Both the position numbers and the translations under genes were made by a program. From positions 11,852-75,851 of the forward strand of contig JAZOBF010000009.1 in NCBI GenBank assembly GCA_045595845.1: DNA of 64,000 bases, written 5' to 3'. This document shows positions 59,396 to 64,000 of the stretch, in pieces. The stretch is from RGIG3009 sp045595845. Lineage in GTDB: Bacteria; Bacillota; Clostridia; Oscillospirales; Acutalibacteraceae. A model generated the notes under the pieces. It saw nothing but the letters and a program-made list of their open reading frames with translations, had not been told where the DNA came from and did no database searches. The first letter of the stretch is position 1. Each line of letters begins with the position of its first letter.

Positions 59396-60907
59396 ATGTC
59401 GGATTCGGGTAAACAAACCGATTGGTTTGAAATCCTATATATTGTCTGTTTTACGGTAGGGGTCCGTTCTGTTCGGTGCCTCAAATCTGTCGTACGCTTT
59501 ACGCGACTGTTGTGGGCGCCTGTTGCGCATATGTTGCGTCGCGTTTTGGATTGGATGCTTTTGCGCCATATTTGTGCCTTGCGGGAAGAAGGACGCCGCA
59601 TGTCCAAGGACTATCGATTGGCACGCGAACATATTCAAAAAACTGCTCATGCCAATCGCTCGCGTGTCTGGTTACTGTTCTTGGCGATGCCGATATTGGC
59701 GGTTCGCCGTCATCGCGGCACTTTCCGTACCATTATGAATGTGGCATTTCCTATATTGGCAACCGTTTGCCTTGTTTTTACCGTACAATATTGGATCGGT
59801 GCTGACTTTGCGTTGGCACTACACTATCAGGGCACTTCTATCGGTTATATTGCTGACGAAAGTGTGTATGCCAATGCCGCCGCGATTGTGCGTAACAATG
59901 TTATCAATGCCGATGATTCTTTCACGGTGGAAAAATCTCCCCTCATGCATGTTGAGGTGCTAAACGCAGACACCACAATCGGTGAACAAGATGTCGCTGA
60001 CCGCATTATGCAGGTAGTGGGAAAGGATTTGACACAGGCGGCAGGACTGTATGTGGACGGTGTATTTCACGGCGCTTTGCAGGAATCCCGTGAGTTGCAA
60101 GCGCAAATGGAAACGGTGTTGTCAGCACATAAAACCGATTCGGTAGATGAGGTGGGATTTTTCTCCCAAGTTCAGATATTGGAGGGTATGTATCCGTCTT
60201 CGTCGTTGACCACCGCCGAGCGTATGAACGCCTACCTTAAAACGCTTACCGTCAAAACCATGCAGAATTTCGAATATACCGAGACGATTAAGTACAAGAC
60301 GATCTATCAGGAAACCGACACATTGCCGCTCGGGTATGAGAGTGTGCGTCAAGCAGGAAAGAACGGCAAGCAACGAGTACATGCACAGAAGATTTTTGTA
60401 AATGGCGTTAAAAAATATGAAGCGGTAGTGTCAACCGAAATCATACAGACCGCCGTTGATCGACTCGTTTTAATCGGGGCCCAGAAATACAGTGATGGGT
60501 CCGAATTCGGTGACGGCAAAGCCACAGGCACCTTTATTTGGCCGCTTCCGTATACCAAGCAAATTTCATCGTATTTTGCCAATCGTTGGGGCGCTATGCA
60601 CGGGGCAATTGATATTGCGAACGGCAGTACCAACGGAAAACCTATTATTGCCTCGGATGGTGGTACAGTCATTGAAGCGAAGTACCACAGCAGTTGGGGT
60701 AATTATGTGCTGATTGATCACGGTAACGGCTTTAAGACGCGCTATGCACACTGCAGTAAATTGAAGGTTAAAGCAGGGGATAAGGTCGCCCAGGGCCAAT
60801 ATATCGGTAACGTGGGCAGTACCGGTTATTCCACGGGGCCCCACCTTCACTTTGAAGTGATTAAAAACGGTTCTTTGGTAGATCCGCTTAAATATGTGAA
60901 ACGATAA
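59396..60907 (+). CDS. M23 family peptidase with G5 domain, membrane-anchored
   Basis: A 503-residue cell-wall enzyme. A long basic cytoplasmic start is followed by a membrane segment near 115-140 (IMNVAFPILATVCLVFTVQYW). The extracytoplasmic part has a variable domain, a G5 domain (about 285-365, ETIKYKTIYQETDTLPLGY) and a C-terminal M23 zinc peptidase: HGAID near 402, HCSKL, and HLHFE near 482. It likely cuts peptidoglycan cross-links. SpoIIQ-like or DipM-like roles are possible. AGGAGG precedes the ATG. Confidence 0.9.
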   Translation: MSDSGKQTDWFEILYIVCFTVGVRSVRCLKSVVRFTRLLWAPVAHMLRRVLDWMLLRHICALREEGRRMSKDYRLAREHIQKTAHANRSRVWLLFLAMPILAVRRHRGTFRTIMNVAFPILATVCLVFTVQYWIGADFALALHYQGTSIGYIADESVYANAAAIVRNNVINADDSFTVEKSPLMHVEVLNADTTIGEQDVADRIMQVVGKDLTQAAGLYVDGVFHGALQESRELQAQMETVLSAHKTDSVDEVGFFSQVQILEGMYPSSSLTTAERMNAYLKTLTVKTMQNFEYTETIKYKTIYQETDTLPLGYESVRQAGKNGKQRVHAQKIFVNGVKKYEAVVSTEIIQTAVDRLVLIGAQKYSDGSEFGDGKATGTFIWPLPYTKQISSYFANRWGAMHGAIDIANGSTNGKPIIASDGGTVIEAKYHSSWGNYVLIDHGNGFKTRYAHCSKLKVKAGDKVAQGQYIGNVGSTGYSTGPHLHFEVIKNGSLVDPLKYVKR

Positions 60908-60940
60908 AAAATACACCGTCTCAGGGCGGTGTATTTTTCT
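60907..60940 (+). terminator. Terminator of the M23 peptidase gene
   Basis: 12-bp stem AAAAATACACCG / CGGTGTATTTTT, 8-base loop, T-run. Confidence 0.9.
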
Positions 60941-60974
60941 GTATACGAGCAACACTAATCAAGAGGTGTTATGT

Positions 60975-61355
60975 ATGCATAAATTTATTCGATTGTTTTG
61001 TATCGGCGGGGGAGCGTATACCTTGTTGGAAATTGTGTGGCGAGGACGCAGCCACTGGTCGATGTTCTTGGTCGGCGGTGCCTGTTTCCATCTTATCGGC
61101 AGTATTGGCACTCGCTTACACCGTCATAGCCGTTTGCTTATCGGAACCGTCTGTTCCGCCATGGTGACGGCGGTGGAATATGTCAGCGGCTGTCTGCTGA
61201 ATCGTCGCTTGAAACTGAATGTGTGGGATTACAGTCATATGCCCGCTAATTTTAAAGGACAAGTATGTTTACTTTACAGCACTTTATGGGGCGGGCTGAG
61301 TTTGTGTGTAGTACCCATATACCGTGCACTAAACAAAAAAGGCAAGGTCAAATGA
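60975..61355 (+). CDS. CmpB-like small membrane protein (ABC type IV family)
   Basis: A 126-residue protein with three or four hydrophobic segments and the wording of the putative ABC-transporter type IV/CmpB family: TLLEIVWRGRSHWSM, MVTAVEYVSGCLLNRRLKLNVWDYSHMPANFKGQVCLLYSTLWG. The conserved N-x-W-D-Y and NFKG-x-V-C motifs are clear. Its function is not established. The ATG at 60975 follows GAGGTG. Its last bases overlap the end of nth and lie within a terminator hairpin. Confidence 0.82.
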   Translation: MHKFIRLFCIGGGAYTLLEIVWRGRSHWSMFLVGGACFHLIGSIGTRLHRHSRLLIGTVCSAMVTAVEYVSGCLLNRRLKLNVWDYSHMPANFKGQVCLLYSTLWGGLSLCVVPIYRALNKKGKVK

Positions 61356-61365
61356 CCTTGCCTTT
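61338..61365. terminator. Bidirectional terminator overlapping two stop codons
   Basis: 13-bp inverted repeat AAAGGCAAGGTCA / TGACCTTGCCTTT (61338-61350 and 61353-61365) covers the stop codons of the convergent CmpB-like and nth genes, so the coding ends are part of the hairpin. Confidence 0.85.
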
Positions 61366-61980
61366 ACAATATACGGACAACGGACAGTCGGCACATTTTG
61401 GTGAGCGCGCTTCGCAAATTTCTCGGCCGAACAGTACCAAACGATGACAAAAATCGTTACTTTCGCTTGGCGGCAACAGTTTTCGAAGTTGGTCCTCTAC
61501 CTTGCGGGGATCCTTTGTGTTGCACAATCCCAACCGATTGGTGATGCGAATACAATGGGTATCCGTCACCACCGCCCCCGGCATACCGTAAACATCTCCG
61601 CAAATAAGATTGGCGGTTTTGCGGCCGACGCCCGACAAGGATAGTAAATCGTCGATGGTGTTGGGTACCATTCCGCCAAAATTGTCGCGTATCTGTTGCG
61701 CCATTGCCACAATATCCTTCGCTTTTGTCTTATACAGGCCGCAAGAATGAATATACGGTTCGACCTCTTCAGGCGCGGCGTCGGCAAAATCATCTAAAGT
61801 ACGAAATCGTTCAAACAATGCGGGTGTTACTAAGTTTACGCGCGCATCGGTACACTGTGCCGATAACCGTACGGCAATCAGTAATTGTAAGGCGTTTTGC
61901 GAATGCAGTGAACATTGTGCGCCGGGGTATTGTTCTTTTAGTTTTTGTACGGCGAACAGTGCCAGCTCTTTTTTCGTCAT
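61348..61980 (-). CDS. nth: Endonuclease III
   Basis: A 210-residue base-excision glycosylase/AP lyase. The helix-hairpin-helix LSGVGRKTANLI carries the catalytic Lys, VVTDTHCIRITNRLG the catalytic Asp, and the C-terminal [4Fe-4S] site is C-x6-C-x2-C-x5-C (CEARSPKCADCPLSVYC). It removes oxidised pyrimidines. The ATG at 61980 follows GAGGTG by 6 bases. Confidence 0.96.
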   Translation of the reverse strand: MTKKELALFAVQKLKEQYPGAQCSLHSQNALQLLIAVRLSAQCTDARVNLVTPALFERFRTLDDFADAAPEEVEPYIHSCGLYKTKAKDIVAMAQQIRDNFGGMVPNTIDDLLSLSGVGRKTANLICGDVYGMPGAVVTDTHCIRITNRLGLCNTKDPRKVEDQLRKLLPPSESNDFCHRLVLFGREICEARSPKCADCPLSVYCKGKVI

Positions 61981-62040
61981 GGTTTTCACCTCTGTTAACA
62001 GTGTAGCATGACGAAATTTGCCTGTCAATGTAAAAGAGAC

Positions 62041-62069
62041 TTGCATAATAGTGGTAAAACAAGTATGAT
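62041..62069 (+). promoter_or_regulatory. Promoter of rarA
   Basis: TTGCAT (62041-62046), 17-base spacer, TATGAT (62064-62069), 23 bases before the ATG. Confidence 0.65.
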
Positions 62070-62091
62070 AGTAGAAAAGGTGGTGAAGAGT

Positions 62092-63354
62092 ATGGCACCG
62101 TTAGCAGATCGCATGCGTCCGAACACGCTGGACGACATGGTCGGTCAGCGTCATTTGCTCAGTGAGGGCAAGGCGTTGCGCAACATTATTGAATCGGGTA
62201 AGATTCCAAATTTGATATTTTACGGGCCGTCAGGTGTGGGGAAAACCACGCTTGCGCGGATTATTGCACAGCGCACTTCCATGCGCTTACATAAGCTTAA
62301 CGGCACCACAGCCTCTACTGCGGACATTCGTGCCGTGCTCGATGAGGTGGATACCTTAGCAGGTGCTAACGGTATTTTATTGTATTTGGACGAGATTCAG
62401 TACTTTAACAAGAAACAACAACAGACCTTACTTGAACATATCGAAAACGGCAACATTACCTTGATTGCGTCTACCACCGAAAACCCGTATTTTTATGTTT
62501 ACAGCGCTATTTTAAGCCGTTCTACCGTGTTTGAATTCAAAACGGTTGAGGTAGACGAGGCTGCCGATGCTGTGCGCCGCGGCTTTGCTTTTTTGGCGGA
62601 AGAACAGGGGAGAAACATCACCGCTGATGATAAGGTTGTCCTGTGCATCGCACAAGGATGCGGCGGAGATGTGCGCAAGTCACTGAACGCTGTCGAACTC
62701 AGCGTTTTAGCCGCGAAACCGAATGAGAACGGTGAGATCATCGTTACGATGGATACTGCCCGCGAGGTCGCGCAAAAGAGCGCCATGCGGTACGATAAAG
62801 ACGGTGACGAGCATTATGATCTGCTGTCCGCCTTTCAAAAATCCATGCGCGGCTCGGATGAAAACGCTGCCGTACATTATTTGGCGCGCCTGCTTGAAGC
62901 GGGCGATTTGCCTTCGGTATGCCGTCGGTTGGTAGTGTGTGCCGCGGAAGATGTGGGCCTTGCGTATCCGCAGATTATTCCTATTGTAAAGGCGGCTGTA
63001 GACTGTGCTTTACAGGTCGGTTTGCCGGAAGCGCGTATCCCGCTCGCGGATGCGGTCATTTTGGTCGCGCGAGCGCCTAAATCCAATTCGGGTGAGGCGG
63101 CGATCGATGCTGCACTTGCCGATATTCGAGCGGGGAAAGCCGGGTCGATTCCCCGTTGCTTGCAGAACAAGCATTACGACGGCGAGGATGCTTCGCGTAA
63201 GGGCCAGTTTTACGAATACCCGCACTCATATCCGCATCACTGGGTAAAACAACAATACTTACCGGATACTCTCAAGGACGCCGTATACTATGTGCCCGGT
63301 GATAACAAAACCGAGCAATCGTTTGAAGAATACTGGAAAAATATTAAGAAATAA
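62092..63354 (+). CDS. rarA: Replication-associated recombination protein A (RarA/MgsA)
   Basis: A 420-residue AAA+ clamp-loader-like ATPase acting at stalled replication forks. N-terminal LADRMRPNTLDDMVGQRHLL, Walker A GPSGVGKTT, Walker B LLYLDEIQYFNKKQQ, sensor 1 STTENPYF and SRSTVFEF, then the tetramerisation domain with YLPDTL and the final YYVPGDN. The ATG at 62092 is the family start with AAGGTGGTG upstream; an open frame extends further 5' but is not supported. Confidence 0.95.
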   Translation: MAPLADRMRPNTLDDMVGQRHLLSEGKALRNIIESGKIPNLIFYGPSGVGKTTLARIIAQRTSMRLHKLNGTTASTADIRAVLDEVDTLAGANGILLYLDEIQYFNKKQQQTLLEHIENGNITLIASTTENPYFYVYSAILSRSTVFEFKTVEVDEAADAVRRGFAFLAEEQGRNITADDKVVLCIAQGCGGDVRKSLNAVELSVLAAKPNENGEIIVTMDTAREVAQKSAMRYDKDGDEHYDLLSAFQKSMRGSDENAAVHYLARLLEAGDLPSVCRRLVVCAAEDVGLAYPQIIPIVKAAVDCALQVGLPEARIPLADAVILVARAPKSNSGEAAIDAALADIRAGKAGSIPRCLQNKHYDGEDASRKGQFYEYPHSYPHHWVKQQYLPDTLKDAVYYVPGDNKTEQSFEEYWKNIKK

Positions 63355-63360
63355 CGAGAA

Positions 63361-63397
63361 AAGCAGAAAAAATCCTAGCATTTTTTCTGCTTTTTTT
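63361..63397 (+). terminator. Terminator of rarA
   Basis: 13-bp stem AAGCAGAAAAAAT / ATTTTTTCTGCTT, 6-base loop, T7 tail. Confidence 0.9.
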
Positions 63398-63436
63398 GCC
63401 ATAATTCGCCAAATTTCAGAAAAACCGTAAAATATA

Positions 63437-63465
63437 TTGACATTACCTATAAAAATCGGTATAGT
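63437..63465 (+). promoter_or_regulatory. Promoter of the potA-like gene
   Basis: TTGACA (63437-63442), 17-base spacer, TATAGT (63460-63465). It lies 208 bases before the start codon, leaving a long leader. Confidence 0.85.
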
Positions 63466-63473
63466 GATATTCG

Positions 63474-63673
63474 TTGTTATCACCCGATAACACGCATCTT
63501 GGCACAATCAAAAGCGATATGAGGCATCGCCGCAGCCGCGGTCTTCTGACGGCTGTGAAAAACCCTTTGCGGAGGGCGTTGCTCAAAGTATCGCGGTTTC
63601 CTTCCATGGGGTTCATGGGAAACTTTTGTATACAGCAGTACGCTGTATATACACCGCAAAGGGGGATGCTGTT
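63474..63673 (+). ncRNA. Structured 5' leader of the potA-like gene, riboswitch-like
   Basis: Five helices are visible: TGTTATC / GATAACA (63475-63492); GCGAT / ATCGC (63514-63530); CAGCCG / CGGCTG (63533-63555); a closing helix CCCTTTGCGG (63563-63572) with CCGCAAAGGG (63654-63663) that encloses two more hairpins, GTTTCC..CCATG / CATGG..GAAAC and TGTATACAGC / GCTGTATATACA. The right strand of the closing helix contains most of the ribosome binding site (AAAGGGGG), so its pairing would block translation. It fills the only gap above 300 bases. I do not match it to a named class. Confidence 0.6.
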
Positions 63674-64000
63674 ATGCAAACTAAAGAAATTATTTCACTC
63701 AAGGACATTACCGTTTCATTTGACGGGGAAAAGGTGTTGGATGGGTTAAACCTCAACATCTCAGACGGAGAGTTTGTCACGCTGCTTGGCCCGTCCGGCT
63801 GTGGTAAGACGACAACGCTGCGCATTATCGGCGGCTTCGTTTTCCCCGACAGCGGCAATGTCTTTTTTGATGGTAAGGACATGACCGACCTGCCGGCACA
63901 CAAACGTCAGGTCAATACCATTTTCCAACGCTACGCGCTGTTTCCGCACTTGAACGTGGAGGACAACGTAGCGTTTGGCATGCGCGTACAGCGCAAGGAC
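63674..64000 (+). CDS. ABC transporter ATPase, PotA-like (partial)
   Basis: The first 109 codons of an ATPase running off the window. EIISLKDITVSFDG, Walker A GPSGCGKTT near residue 40, FPDSGNVFFDG and a Q-loop NTIFQRYALFPHLNV followed by NVAFGMRVQ fit PotA, the ATPase of spermidine/putrescine importers; the wording also allows other PotA-like anion or sugar importers. The ATG at 63674 has AAAGGGGG 8 bases upstream, which is paired in the leader structure. GC content rises within this gene compared with its neighbours. Confidence 0.85.
   Translation, partial: MQTKEIISLKDITVSFDGEKVLDGLNLNISDGEFVTLLGPSGCGKTTTLRIIGGFVFPDSGNVFFDGKDMTDLPAHKRQVNTIFQRYALFPHLNVEDNVAFGMRVQRKD

Noticed and set aside
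63474..63673. Known leader classes (T-box, guanidine-I, preQ1) upstream of the potA-like gene
   Set aside because: No T-box TGGNACCGCG sequence, no guanidine-I conserved ACGA/GGGACGGG-type blocks and no short preQ1 pseudoknot were seen. A covariance-model search would be decisive.
1..64000. CRISPR array or restriction/defence system
   Set aside because: No regularly spaced repeats and no cas, toxin-antitoxin or restriction genes were recognised anywhere in the window.

Overview
The window comes from a spore-forming low-to-mid GC Bacillota, most likely a member of Clostridia and perhaps an uncultured Oscillospirales-type gut lineage. The signs are SpoIIGA, SigE, SigG, YlmC and a SigH-like factor, many TTG/GTG starts behind strong AGGAGG sites, TTGACA-17-TATAAT promoters, ECF transporter genes, NfnAB, LuxS and an Aquifex-type aconitase. 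The genus call is inference. There is no phage, transposase or CRISPR array.

Layout. 1-5.9 kb: the end of trpS, a small unknown protein, the nucleotidase yfbR, and on the minus strand yloU-yloV-recG. 5.9-10.2 kb: one operon of aconitase, rex, an HPr-kinase-like protein, a PqqD protein and an S26-type peptidase, then tRNA-Val. 10.3-15.5 kb: pyridoxamine kinase, a VTC/DUF4956 pair, and an ABC-F protein divergent from uridine phosphorylase. 15.5-27.2 kb: a long apparent operon ruvCAB - methyltransferase - ecfA1A2T - truA - DUF5711 - cvpA - pgsA-like - clpE-like - LMW phosphatase. 27.2-30.8 kb: a duplicated oxidoreductase unit around an AraC regulator. 30.8-33.8 kb: PHP phosphatase/HAD hydrolase, TPM protein and LemA. 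33.9-36.8 kb: sporulation genes spoIIGA-sigE, a convergent sigG, and ylmC. 36.8-38.7 kb: rpsB-tsf.

38.7-41.6 kb is an AT-rich accessory segment (LysR regulator, three-TM protein, alpha/beta hydrolase, decayed SGNH gene) bracketed by two copies of a 53-bp repeat, the right one beside tRNA-Tyr. 41.8-45.2 kb carries nfnAB, a SigH-like factor and a zinc-ribbon protein. 45.3-50.1 kb is a complete branched-chain amino acid ABC importer. Then come galactokinase, a GntR-controlled ABC exporter, tatD, metG, an RluA synthase with luxS, an M23 peptidase, a CmpB-like protein, nth, rarA, and the start of a potA-like gene behind a long structured leader.

The most interesting unexplained items are: the potA leader, whose 10-bp closing helix covers the ribosome binding site; the repeat that can fold as a three-way junction and ends in a tRNA-like 3' sequence; the HPrK-like/PqqD/S26 trio with no visible substrate; the duplicated oxidoreductase/AraC unit with 20-21 bp spaced operator repeats; and the inverted sigG.
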